Origin: Chitinophaga sp. YR573
GTDB taxonomy: Bacteria > Bacteroidota > Bacteroidia > Chitinophagales > Chitinophagaceae
Direction: 5' to 3'
Assembly (NCBI RefSeq): GCF_900110995.1
Contig: NZ_FOJF01000003.1
Location: forward strand, 1,116,001 to 1,180,000
DNA length: 64,000 nt
Position numbers and translations under genes: made by a program. Under the pieces are notes generated by a model. The model was not told the DNA's origin. It worked only from the letters and a program-made list of their open reading frames with translations, and searched no databases. Shown here piece by piece: positions 26,493 through 34,877 of this stretch. Each line of letters opens with the position of its first letter. The first letter of the stretch is position 1.

Positions 26493-28357
26493 ATCAATAC
26501 GTTGCTTTAGATAATATCCGTCAGGAGCTGACGTTGAGAACAATTCCTGCTATCACTTTGTGGAACAGGCTGGAAGCGCGTCCGCGTACAGATAACTTTG
26601 ACCGTGCGCTGAAAGCGGAAGTGCGGGATGCCTTGTGGATGCTGACCAAACAATGGCAGATGGGAGAGTTCCGTGGGGATGATGCCGGATCTCCTGTTAC
26701 GTCGAAGATTCATATGAGCACCACTAAATTGTCTAAATATGTGGCGGGGAACCATGATGTGCAGGCGTTTGATGATACTGTTCCGCTGGAAGCCAAGGCG
26801 GAACAGCGGCCTATCCCTTTTACCATTGATACACAGAAAATATCGCTGGATATAAGGCTTTTGATGGGCAGGCAGTGGTTAAAGATGATTGCATCAACCG
26901 GTAATTTTAAAGCTGCTTACATTACGAAATATGCCATCAGCATACCTGATATAACTGATAAAAATGATGTGCTGATTACGGCTCACAGGGAAGCGTGGCA
27001 ACAGGTTGCGGCTACAGCCCAGCGTTGTATGGATGGGTATGAGCTCTACGTTTATCTGAAATCAAATGCTGCTCATCATGCTTATGATACTATCCCTATG
27101 ACTCCTGTGCAGCAGGATGCTATTGATATCTTAGCTGATAAGTTCATCACCTGGTATGAGAAATTGTATTATCAACCTTTAGATCCTGAAAACAATGCCT
27201 GGAAACCTGATTTCCTGGAGTACCAGTTTGGTTGTTCTGCACCGCAGGGTACAGGGGAAAAGGTGCTTACAGCAGATCAGTATTGTGATGGTCACCTGGA
27301 CTGGTACAGCGTGGATATAGATCCGCTGGCTATTACATTAGGAGATACGGGTGTTCCTGCTTTACCACCCAAAACGTACACCCGCTCATTTATACCCGTG
27401 CCTGTTACGTTTGATGGTATGCCGGATACCCGCTGGTGGACATTCGAAAACGGGCGTACTAATTTCGGGAATATTAATCCGGGGACTACGGACCTTGGGA
27501 AATTGTTACTGATGGAGTTCGGGTTGGTATTTGCTAATGACTGGTTCCTGCTGCCTTTTACCCTTGATGCAGGGAGTATTGCCAACATTAGGGGCATGTC
27601 TGTGACCAATGTATTTGGAGAGCGCTTCTGGATAGAAGCGGCGGGAAAAGGACTGGATGATGACTGGAACAAGTGGAGTATGTTTACGTTGAATACAAAA
27701 GGTAATCTGGGAGAGTTAACAGATCCCAGCTTACTGGTATTACCGGTAACGCCTAAAATACTTGAAAGCAAACCCCTGGAAGAGATCCGGTTTATCAGGG
27801 ATGAAACGGCTAATATGGTATGGGCGATCGAACATACTGTTCCTTTGATGACAGGTGCTGCTAAACGTGGCAGCGAAGCTGCTGATGAGCTGCAAAAACG
27901 TTATCAGCAGTTACTGGATAAGGATATTTCAGATGGGACGGTTGTAAGTCCGGCCCCAGTGTATAAAGCGGATATCCGTTATCAGGTGATGAACAGTGTT
28001 CCTGAAAACTGGATCCCGTTTATTCCTGCACGTCTGGAAGGTAGTAACAGGAGTATACGCCTGCAGCGTGCTGCTATGCCAAGGATACTAAGTGGTGATG
28101 CTGCCAAGCCTGAAAAGATCCGTCCACGGACGACGTTGCTGCGGGAAGGGCTGGATATAGACCTTTGCAAGCCTTATTTTATTAATGAGGAAGAGGTACC
28201 ACGTGCCGGTACGAATGTGTATCAGTCTTATCAGCGTTCACGCTGGTACGATGGCGGTGTATGTACCTGGCTGGGTATCCGTAAGCAAACCGGCAGGGGA
28301 GAAGGGCATAGCGGGCTGGCATTTGACCAGACCGTTCCGGTAAAGAAGGCGGAGTAA
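26489..28357 (+). CDS. Uncharacterised 622-aa protein, last gene of the five-gene operon
   Basis: No function known to me. The N-terminal 70 residues are rich in motif-like sequence: WNRLEARPRTDNFDRAL, then DALWMLTKQWQMGEFRGDDA and GSPV. The rest is Trp-rich and soluble (TRWWTFENGRTNFG; EFGLVFANDWFLLPF; SRWYDGGVCTWLGIRKQTGR near the C-terminus). There is no signal peptide or membrane segment. Its ATG overlaps the stop of the 1,836-aa gene, so its synthesis depends on translation of that gene, suggesting a fixed stoichiometry or a shared complex. A 110-bp gap with an imperfect terminator-like repeat separates it from the next gene. Confidence 0.8.
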   Translation: MNQYVALDNIRQELTLRTIPAITLWNRLEARPRTDNFDRALKAEVRDALWMLTKQWQMGEFRGDDAGSPVTSKIHMSTTKLSKYVAGNHDVQAFDDTVPLEAKAEQRPIPFTIDTQKISLDIRLLMGRQWLKMIASTGNFKAAYITKYAISIPDITDKNDVLITAHREAWQQVAATAQRCMDGYELYVYLKSNAAHHAYDTIPMTPVQQDAIDILADKFITWYEKLYYQPLDPENNAWKPDFLEYQFGCSAPQGTGEKVLTADQYCDGHLDWYSVDIDPLAITLGDTGVPALPPKTYTRSFIPVPVTFDGMPDTRWWTFENGRTNFGNINPGTTDLGKLLLMEFGLVFANDWFLLPFTLDAGSIANIRGMSVTNVFGERFWIEAAGKGLDDDWNKWSMFTLNTKGNLGELTDPSLLVLPVTPKILESKPLEEIRFIRDETANMVWAIEHTVPLMTGAAKRGSEAADELQKRYQQLLDKDISDGTVVSPAPVYKADIRYQVMNSVPENWIPFIPARLEGSNRSIRLQRAAMPRILSGDAAKPEKIRPRTTLLREGLDIDLCKPYFINEEEVPRAGTNVYQSYQRSRWYDGGVCTWLGIRKQTGRGEGHSGLAFDQTVPVKKAE

Positions 28358-28386
28358 AGCAGATAAGATACTGAGGGACAGTTTAG

Positions 28387-28439
28387 ATAGTTTAGAGCAT
28401 TATATTGCTATTCGTTATGATTTTTTTCATCTAAACTAT
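28387..28439. repeat. Inverted repeat after the five-gene operon
   Basis: ATAGTTTAGA (28387-28396) and TCTAAACTAT (28430-28439) are perfect 10-bp complements with a 33-nt loop that contains a T7 run. It may end the operon transcript, although the T-run lies in the loop rather than after the stem. Confidence 0.4.
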
Positions 28440-28467
28440 ATATTCGTCTCTTCAACAAGTATTTGTC

Positions 28468-31143
28468 ATGCTAAAATCCACATCAGGTCTCAGGGCTTTT
28501 GCCTCTGTATTTTTGTTCATTACATGCTGCACAACAGCTTCCCTGGCTCAGGTGGTTGTTGCAGGTATGCAAAGTGAATATCTTAAAAATCCTATCGGTA
28601 TTGATACCCGTAATCCGCGTTTATCCTGGTATCTGGCTGATCCACGTCAGAACAGTTTACAGAGCTCCTACCGCATAATAGTAGATACCGATTCCAGTGC
28701 TGTGGCAGAAGGGAGAGGCAATGTCTGGAATACCGGCCGGGTAGAATCAGATAGTACCCTCATCGTTTATAAAGGGCAGCCACTGCGGCCGTTTACAAAG
28801 TATTTCTGGAAAGTAGAGATCACAGACCGCGACAAACAAACGTCCGCAGGGATAGCCAGTTTCGAAACCGGTATGATGGAGATGAAGAACTGGCAGGGCG
28901 CCTGGATTTCCGATAGTGAAGACCGGAACAGACAACCGGCCCCTTATTTCAGGAAAACCTTCATGACTTCTAAAAAGATCCGATCTGCGCGGGCTTACAT
29001 CGCTGTAGCTGGTTTATACGAGTTATATATCAACGGGGAAAAGATAGGTAATCACCGCTTGGACCCTATGTATACCCGCTTCGACCGCAGAACATTATAT
29101 CTTACTTATGATGTTACCCCGCAGTTACAATCCGGTAAGAATGCTATAGGCGTATTGTTAGGTAATGGCTGGTATAATCATCAGTCAACCGCTGTATGGG
29201 ACTTCCATAAAGCGCCCTGGCGTAATCGCCCGGCTTTCTGCCTGGATCTGAGGGTTACTTATGAAGATGGAACGGTAGAAATCATCAAATCAGGCAAAGA
29301 CTGGAAAACAGCGCTTAGCCCTATCATATTTAACAGCATTTATACTGCCGAACATTATGACGCCCGCCTGGAAAAGCAAGGCTGGAATACGCCCGAATAT
29401 GCTGATTCTGCATGGGGGCATGTCATCTATCGTCAGGCGCCGTCTACCAATATCGTAGCCCAGGTAATGCATCCTATCAGGAATGTTGAAGAAATCCCTG
29501 CTAAGAGCGTGCAGAAATTCAGTGATTCCAATTACGTCTTTGATTTGGGCAGGAATATAGCAGGGGTGAGTAAGATCACTATAAAAGGCGCTCCGGGAAC
29601 AGTTATCCGTCTCAAACATGCAGAACGTGTGTATCCTAACGGACACGCAGATATTTCCAATATTGAGATGCATTACCGGCCTACAGATGATAAAGACCCT
29701 TTTCAGACAGATATCTATATCCTGAGCGGTAAAGGGGAAGAAACCTTTATGCCGCATTTTGACTATAAAGGGTTTCAGTATGTTGAGCTCAATAGTACAA
29801 CACCGGTTGTTGTGAATAAAGAAAGCCTGGTAGGTTATTTTATGCATAGTGATGTACCACCTGTGGGACATATTAACTCTTCCAATCCTCTTATCGATAA
29901 GCTTTGGTCTGCTACCAATCATTCTTATCTCTCTAATCTTTTTGGTTATCCTACAGATTGTCCGCAGCGTGAAAAGAATGGCTGGACTGGTGATGCACAG
30001 ATAGCCATAGAAACAGGATTATATAGTTTTGATGGCATTACCATCTACGAGAAATGGCTGGCAGATCATCGGGATGAACAACAGCCCAATGGTGTATTAC
30101 CTGCTATCATTCCCACCGCTGGCTGGGGATATGAATGGGCTAATGGTCCGGACTGGACCAGCACCATTGCTATCATCCCCTGGAATATTTATCTTTTCTA
30201 TGGAGATAAAAAACTGTTGTCTGATTGTTATGACAACATCAAACGTTATGTAGATCATATTGATCTGATCAGCCCTACTGGTATAACTACCTGGGGACTG
30301 GGCGACTGGGTACCTGTTAAATCAGTGACTCCTGTAGAACTCACCTCTACCTGTTATTATTATGCAGATGCATTGATTTTATCGAATGCTGCAAAGATCC
30401 TGGGTAATACAGCAGATTATGGAAAATACCTGGCGCTTTCTGTGAAAATTAAGAATGCATTCAATGATAAATATCTGAATAAAGAAACGGGTATTTATGG
30501 AGATGGTGTACAAACGGCGTTAAGCTGTCCACTGTACTGGGGACTGGTACCTGATGAGTTTAAAAGCAAGGTGGCAGCTAACCTGGCTAAACGTGTAGAA
30601 GCAGATCTGTTTCACCTGGATGTAGGTTTGCTGGGACAAAAAGCTATCCTGAATGCATTAAGTGAAAATGGTTATGCGGATATAGCATATAAAGTGGCTT
30701 CTCAGAAAACATATCCTTCCTGGGGTTGGTGGATAGAGAATGGCGCTACAACTTTATACGAGAACTGGAAGATTGATGCAGCCAGTGATATTTCCCTGAA
30801 CCATATTATGTTTGGAGAGATAGGAGCATGGATGTATAAAGGTTTGGGTGGGATTAAACCAGATCCTTTACAACCGGGATTCAAAAATGTATTACTGGCA
30901 CCTCATTTCGTAGAAGGGCTTGATCATTTTGAAGCTATACATGAAGGGCCTCATGGTAAAATCACTTCTTCCTGGACAAGGAAAGGTAAAAAAGTGAATT
31001 ACACGGTGATCATCCCTGCTAACTCCACAGCAACTATTGTATTGCCGGTAGTAGCTGGTTTAAAGCCTTACCTGGACGGGAAAGTTGTAGAAGGAGAAAG
31101 GATGTCTACCGGGTCTGGCACGTACGAATTTTCCTGGAAATAG
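28468..31143 (+). CDS. GH78 alpha-L-rhamnosidase
   Basis: An 891-residue exported enzyme removing terminal alpha-L-rhamnose from pectin (rhamnogalacturonan) or plant glycosides. A Sec signal ends near residue 27 (ASLAQ). Then come the N-terminal beta domains (LKNPIGIDTRNPRLSWYL; AYIAVAGLYELYINGEKIG), the (alpha/alpha)6 catalytic barrel and a C-terminal beta-sandwich. The motif DCPQREKNGWTGDAQ places Asp497, Glu502 and Asp509 at +5 and +7 spacing, the same as the catalytic residues of Bacillus RhaB. Length is normal for the family. No other rhamnose gene adjoins it, but the rhamnogalacturonan operon at 53-57 kb is a plausible functional partner. Confidence 0.95.
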   Translation: MLKSTSGLRAFASVFLFITCCTTASLAQVVVAGMQSEYLKNPIGIDTRNPRLSWYLADPRQNSLQSSYRIIVDTDSSAVAEGRGNVWNTGRVESDSTLIVYKGQPLRPFTKYFWKVEITDRDKQTSAGIASFETGMMEMKNWQGAWISDSEDRNRQPAPYFRKTFMTSKKIRSARAYIAVAGLYELYINGEKIGNHRLDPMYTRFDRRTLYLTYDVTPQLQSGKNAIGVLLGNGWYNHQSTAVWDFHKAPWRNRPAFCLDLRVTYEDGTVEIIKSGKDWKTALSPIIFNSIYTAEHYDARLEKQGWNTPEYADSAWGHVIYRQAPSTNIVAQVMHPIRNVEEIPAKSVQKFSDSNYVFDLGRNIAGVSKITIKGAPGTVIRLKHAERVYPNGHADISNIEMHYRPTDDKDPFQTDIYILSGKGEETFMPHFDYKGFQYVELNSTTPVVVNKESLVGYFMHSDVPPVGHINSSNPLIDKLWSATNHSYLSNLFGYPTDCPQREKNGWTGDAQIAIETGLYSFDGITIYEKWLADHRDEQQPNGVLPAIIPTAGWGYEWANGPDWTSTIAIIPWNIYLFYGDKKLLSDCYDNIKRYVDHIDLISPTGITTWGLGDWVPVKSVTPVELTSTCYYYADALILSNAAKILGNTADYGKYLALSVKIKNAFNDKYLNKETGIYGDGVQTALSCPLYWGLVPDEFKSKVAANLAKRVEADLFHLDVGLLGQKAILNALSENGYADIAYKVASQKTYPSWGWWIENGATTLYENWKIDAASDISLNHIMFGEIGAWMYKGLGGIKPDPLQPGFKNVLLAPHFVEGLDHFEAIHEGPHGKITSSWTRKGKKVNYTVIIPANSTATIVLPVVAGLKPYLDGKVVEGERMSTGSGTYEFSWK

Positions 31144-31161
31144 GGTAGCGACAGCGTAGAT

Positions 31162-31313
31162 TACCAGATGGTATTGATCATAAATACACTGTATCTGACT
31201 GTTTAGTTCTCTGATTTAGCTTTGGAATATAGGTTCAGGATTTGTTTTTCAATTTAACTTCACCTAATATTCACGTCAGATAAGGTGTATTTATTGATCA
31301 ATACCATCTGGTA
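31162..31313. mobile_element. MITE-like element with 38-39 bp terminal inverted repeats
   Basis: The left end 31162-31199 (TACCAGATGGTATTGATCA...) is the near-perfect complement of 31275-31313 (...TGATCAATACCATCTGGTA), with one single-base gap and two adjacent mismatches near the inner end. The 75-bp centre has no ORF. Size and symmetry fit a miniature inverted-repeat element. I see no convincing target-site duplication, so it could instead be a large bidirectional terminator hairpin. Confidence 0.65.
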
Positions 31314-31409
31314 CGAAGATTATGTAATCAAACTGAGGCACTACCTAGCCTGCCTGAACCATATGTTTCTGATAAAAGAAGCGTAACTTTAAGTACAATC
31401 ATAAATGGC

Positions 31410-31706
31410 ATGGCTACATTTTCAGAAGTAATCAATAGTGATAAGCCAGTATTAGTAGACTTTTTTGCCACCTGGTGTGGGCCGTGTAAAACAATGGCGC
31501 CGATTTTAGAGCAGGTAAAGCAAAAAGTAGGAACTGACGCAACGATCATAAAAATTGATGTAGATAAGAATCCCGCTGCTGCATCTGCTTACCAGATTCA
31601 GGGCGTACCAACACTGATCCTGTTTAAGAAGGGGAAAGTCCTTTGGAGACAGTCCGGGGTCGTTCCCGCCAATAACCTGGAACAGGTTATTAAACAAAAC
31701 GCATAA
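31410..31706 (+). CDS. Thioredoxin
   Basis: A 98-residue cytoplasmic thioredoxin, slightly shorter than E. coli TrxA (109). The redox motif is Trp22-Cys23-Gly24-Pro25-Cys26 inside VDFFATWCGPCKTMAP; the cis-proline is in GVPTLILF. It has no signal peptide, so it acts as a general dithiol reductant in the cytoplasm. The gene is monocistronic, preceded by the MITE-like element and a TAACTTTA sequence (one mismatch to TAnnTTTG) about 20 bp before the start, and followed by a strong terminator. Confidence 0.95.
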   Translation: MATFSEVINSDKPVLVDFFATWCGPCKTMAPILEQVKQKVGTDATIIKIDVDKNPAAASAYQIQGVPTLILFKKGKVLWRQSGVVPANNLEQVIKQNA

Positions 31707-31737
31707 TTGCATACACTTATCATGCTTGTCCTTAGAA

Positions 31738-31765
31738 GAGCCGCAGAAATGCGGCTTTTCTTTTT
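31738..31765 (+). terminator. Intrinsic terminator of the thioredoxin gene
   Basis: AGCCGCA (31739-31745), a GAAA tetraloop and TGCGGCT (31750-31756), followed by TTTCTTTTT. A classical seven-pair GC-rich stem with a stable loop. Confidence 0.9.
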
Positions 31766-31807
31766 GTCATAATATTTTGTATGTTAGTAGGCATAACCAA
31801 AGTCATA

Positions 31808-32977
31808 ATGAAATTATCTCAACGCCTGTTATCTATTGATGCATTCCGCGCTATTACCATGCTGGCAATGATCTTTGTGAACGATGTGAGTGGTGTCAGT
31901 AATATTCCCGCCTGGATAGACCATGTAAAGGGAAATGAGGATGGTATGGGCTTCGCTGATACCGTTTTCCCGGCATTCCTTTTCATTGTAGGACTTTCTA
32001 TCCCTATTGCCATTGGGCGGCGTATCAGTCGCCAGGAGTCTTTTTTCAATACTGAATGGCATATCATTGTGCGTTCTTTTGCACTGATAGTAATGGGTTT
32101 CTTCCATGTAAACCTGGAGAGTTACAGCAGCGCGGCTGCCTTACCTCATGCTGTTTGGGAACTCCTGATTACCGTGGCTTTTTTCATGATATGGCTGGAT
32201 TATCCTGAAACAATGAACCGCACCCGTAAATACGCTATTATGGGTGTAGGCATGGCGTTATTACTACTCATGGCCTTGTTATATGAAGGTGGCAGCCAGG
32301 ACGATCCTCATGGCATGCAGCCGGAATGGTGGGGTATCCTTGGGATTATCGGTTGGGCATACCTGGTATGTGCTACACTATTTCTTGTGGTAAAGGGTAA
32401 GTTCCCTGCATTGGTAGCTATTTATGGTATCTTTCTGTTGATCAATATATTACATCATGGGGAATGGTTTGCGCCAAGAATCTGGCTGATCGGGGATGGT
32501 GGTTCTGTATCCCTGATTATGGGTGGGGTAGTGGTGTCGTCCTTGTATCTGAAGCTGATGAAGGATGGTAAACGTAGTGCCCAGATGCTCATTTTTACAG
32601 TAATAGGAGTAGTAATGATAAGCGCTGGATTCATATTGCGTCCTTATACAGCCGGGATCTCAAAAATACATTCCACACCGGCCTGGGTACTGATCTGTTC
32701 CGGTATCAGTGTATTGTTGTTTAATCTGATGATATGGCTGGTAGATGTAAAGGAAAAGATGAACTGGTTCAGTATTATCCGTCCGGCAGGAACCAGTACG
32801 CTCACCTGTTACCTGATCCCTTACCTGTTATATTCTGTTTTTACGCTGGTTCACTTTAAATTCCCTGCTGTATTGAGTGAAGGGATAGGGGGGATTCTCC
32901 GTTCGCTGGCTATTGCTTTTGTTGTAATTTTAATAGTAGGCTGGCTGGAAAAGAAAAAGCTACGTTTGAAAATATAA
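31808..32977 (+). CDS. HGSNAT/NagX-like membrane acyltransferase (DUF5009-type)
   Basis: A 389-residue inner-membrane protein with about ten hydrophobic segments. The start at 31808 (MKLSQRLLSIDAFRA) is preferred to the ATG at 31781 because the family begins with exactly this RLLSIDAFRG-like motif. GFADTVFPAFLFIVGLSIP follows, including the region of the Asp/Pro motif of heparan-alpha-glucosaminide N-acetyltransferases, which pass acetyl groups across the membrane to glucosamine. Bacterial members often sit in sugar-use operons. Here it lies 15 bp upstream of a periplasmic trehalase, so the pair is probably co-transcribed. The acetyl acceptor is unknown. Confidence 0.8.
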   Translation: MKLSQRLLSIDAFRAITMLAMIFVNDVSGVSNIPAWIDHVKGNEDGMGFADTVFPAFLFIVGLSIPIAIGRRISRQESFFNTEWHIIVRSFALIVMGFFHVNLESYSSAAALPHAVWELLITVAFFMIWLDYPETMNRTRKYAIMGVGMALLLLMALLYEGGSQDDPHGMQPEWWGILGIIGWAYLVCATLFLVVKGKFPALVAIYGIFLLINILHHGEWFAPRIWLIGDGGSVSLIMGGVVVSSLYLKLMKDGKRSAQMLIFTVIGVVMISAGFILRPYTAGISKIHSTPAWVLICSGISVLLFNLMIWLVDVKEKMNWFSIIRPAGTSTLTCYLIPYLLYSVFTLVHFKFPAVLSEGIGGILRSLAIAFVVILIVGWLEKKKLRLKI

Positions 32978-32992
32978 TTACCTTCATTTTCT

Positions 32993-34579
32993 ATGAAAAA
33001 CAATAGTTTCCTGTTTATCCTGCTTCTCTGTTTGGCCGGGTGCCGGTTTAACACGAAGCTGGAAGCGAAACATGACTCACCAAGACAATTATATCCCGGT
33101 TTATTTGAGGACGTGCAGACGTCTCATGTTTTTGCGGATAGTAAAACATTTGTAGACTGTATCCCCAGGTATGAACCGGCGGATATTATGAAGTCGTACA
33201 ATGAAGAAAAGGGTAAAAAAGGATTTGATCTTAAGGAGTTTGTTCATAAACATTTTGGTACGCCTGTGCCGCCACGGCCTTATCGTTCTGATTCTACTCA
33301 GTCTGTAGAGGTACATATAGATTCACTATGGAGTGTGTTAACACGTTATGATGATCAATATCTGCCGGGTACTTCCCTGATTTATCTGCCACATCCTTAT
33401 GTAGTACCGGGGGGGCGTTTCCGTGAGGCTTATTATTGGGATACTTATTTTACCATGAAAGGGCTAAAGGAAGATGGGAAGCCGGACCTGATTAAAGATA
33501 TGATGGACAATTTCTCCTTCCTGCTGAATACTTATGGTTTTATACCTAATGGTAACCGTACTTATTATCTCACCCGTTCCCAGCCTCCATACTTTTCACT
33601 GATGATGGATTTGCTGATAGCAGAGGAGCCTGATCCTCAGGCAATGAAGAGAAAGGTACTGGCTACTTATGGCAATGCTTTAAAGTTAGAATATGGCTAC
33701 TGGATGAGTGGGGCAGAAACTGGCAAAACACAGCTGCATGTGGTAGTAATGCCTGATGGCTCTGTGCTGAACCGGTATTATGATTCCGGTAACTGGCCAC
33801 GTGAAGAAGCCTGGACGGAAGACATTGCTACTGCTGCTGCATCAGGACGAAAACCAGTGGAAGACGTGTATCATGAATTACGTTCAGGCGCGGAATCCGG
33901 CTGGGATTTCAGTAGCCGCTGGCTGGCAGATGGTAAAACATTGGGAACGATTCACGTGACTGATATTGCACCGGTAGATCTGAATTGTCTGATGTTTCTG
34001 ATGGAAAGAATGCTGGCTACTGTTTATGGTCTGGAAAAGGATACTGTAACCAGCAATAAGATGTGGTTGGCCGCTACTACCAGGATGAATACTATACAGA
34101 AGTATTGCTGGGATGAGAAGACGGGATGGTTCAGGGATTATGATGTTAAAGCCAGAACGCAGACACCCAGTCTTAATCTTGCGGGGATGTTTCCTATGAG
34201 TTTTAAAATAGCAAGAGAGGGGCAGGCAGATAGTATGGTTACTGTGTTAAAAAGAGAGTTCCTGAAACCTGGTGGATTGGTTACTACTCCTGTAGAAACT
34301 GGTCAGCAGTGGGATGCACCCAATGGCTGGGCCCCTTTACAGTACATGTCTGTGCTGGGGTTGTTAGCTTATCATAAAGACTCAGTGGCGGAGGATATTG
34401 CTAACCGCTGGATACATGAGAATACAAAGGTTTTTAAACAGACAGGCAAGTTGCTGGAGAAATATAATGTAGTGGATACGACATTAACCGGTGGAGGAGG
34501 AGAGTATCCTAACCAGGATGGTTTCGGATGGACTAATGGTGTATTGATAAGGTTTCAGAATATATTCAAGAAACAATAA
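32993..34579 (+). CDS. treA: Periplasmic/lipoprotein trehalase (GH37)
   Basis: A 528-residue enzyme hydrolysing trehalose to two glucose. The N-terminus is a lipoprotein signal with lipobox LAGC (Cys17). Both GH37 signatures are present: PGGRFREAYYWDTYF at about residues 138-153 and QWDAPNGWAPLQ at about 437-449, plus the glycine-rich GGGGEYPNQDGFGWTNG near the C-terminus, which contains the catalytic base region. The (alpha/alpha)6 barrel is of normal length. It follows the HGSNAT-like gene by 15 bp. Downstream is copy 2 of the nested inverted-repeat element. Confidence 0.95.
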   Translation: MKNNSFLFILLLCLAGCRFNTKLEAKHDSPRQLYPGLFEDVQTSHVFADSKTFVDCIPRYEPADIMKSYNEEKGKKGFDLKEFVHKHFGTPVPPRPYRSDSTQSVEVHIDSLWSVLTRYDDQYLPGTSLIYLPHPYVVPGGRFREAYYWDTYFTMKGLKEDGKPDLIKDMMDNFSFLLNTYGFIPNGNRTYYLTRSQPPYFSLMMDLLIAEEPDPQAMKRKVLATYGNALKLEYGYWMSGAETGKTQLHVVVMPDGSVLNRYYDSGNWPREEAWTEDIATAAASGRKPVEDVYHELRSGAESGWDFSSRWLADGKTLGTIHVTDIAPVDLNCLMFLMERMLATVYGLEKDTVTSNKMWLAATTRMNTIQKYCWDEKTGWFRDYDVKARTQTPSLNLAGMFPMSFKIAREGQADSMVTVLKREFLKPGGLVTTPVETGQQWDAPNGWAPLQYMSVLGLLAYHKDSVAEDIANRWIHENTKVFKQTGKLLEKYNVVDTTLTGGGGEYPNQDGFGWTNGVLIRFQNIFKKQ

Positions 34580-34605
34580 ACTATTGTTTATGACAAAACA
34601 TAGTA

Positions 34606-34761
34606 GGCTCCGTTAGGAGCCCCGTGTTTGTAGAAAATAGATAAACAACAAAACAAAGACTCCGTAGGAGTCCCCTATTATTCGCGACTTAGGGGACTCC
34701 TACGGAGTCTATTAAAGAGAAGATTATTTTTTGCTACAAACACGGGGCTCCTAACGGAGCC
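34606..34761. repeat. Nested inverted-repeat element, copy 2
   Basis: Same plan as the copy at 10305: outer left 34606-34633, inner left 34658-34677, inner right 34690-34709, outer right 34734-34761. The outer pair is a perfect 28-bp match and the inner pair a perfect 20-bp match. The inner arms have lost one T of the loop on the left and the matching A on the right relative to copy 1, so pairing is preserved. A decayed half arm follows at about 34780-34800. It also lies between two convergent genes. The remaining bases of the 298-bp gap show nothing further. Confidence 0.9.
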
Positions 34762-34877
34762 TATTGCGTTTTGATATAAACCACGGGGCTAACAGAGCCT
34801 ATTGTGTGTTAGAAATTTGAGATTATACCATGCAGCATCTGAGGGCAAAATATACAGGAGTCTTTCTTTATATCAAA

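Noticed and set aside
12216..28357. Reading the five-gene operon as a contractile injection system or prophage
   Set aside because: I see no sheath, tube, baseplate, spike, ATPase, capsid, portal or terminase signature in any of the five proteins.
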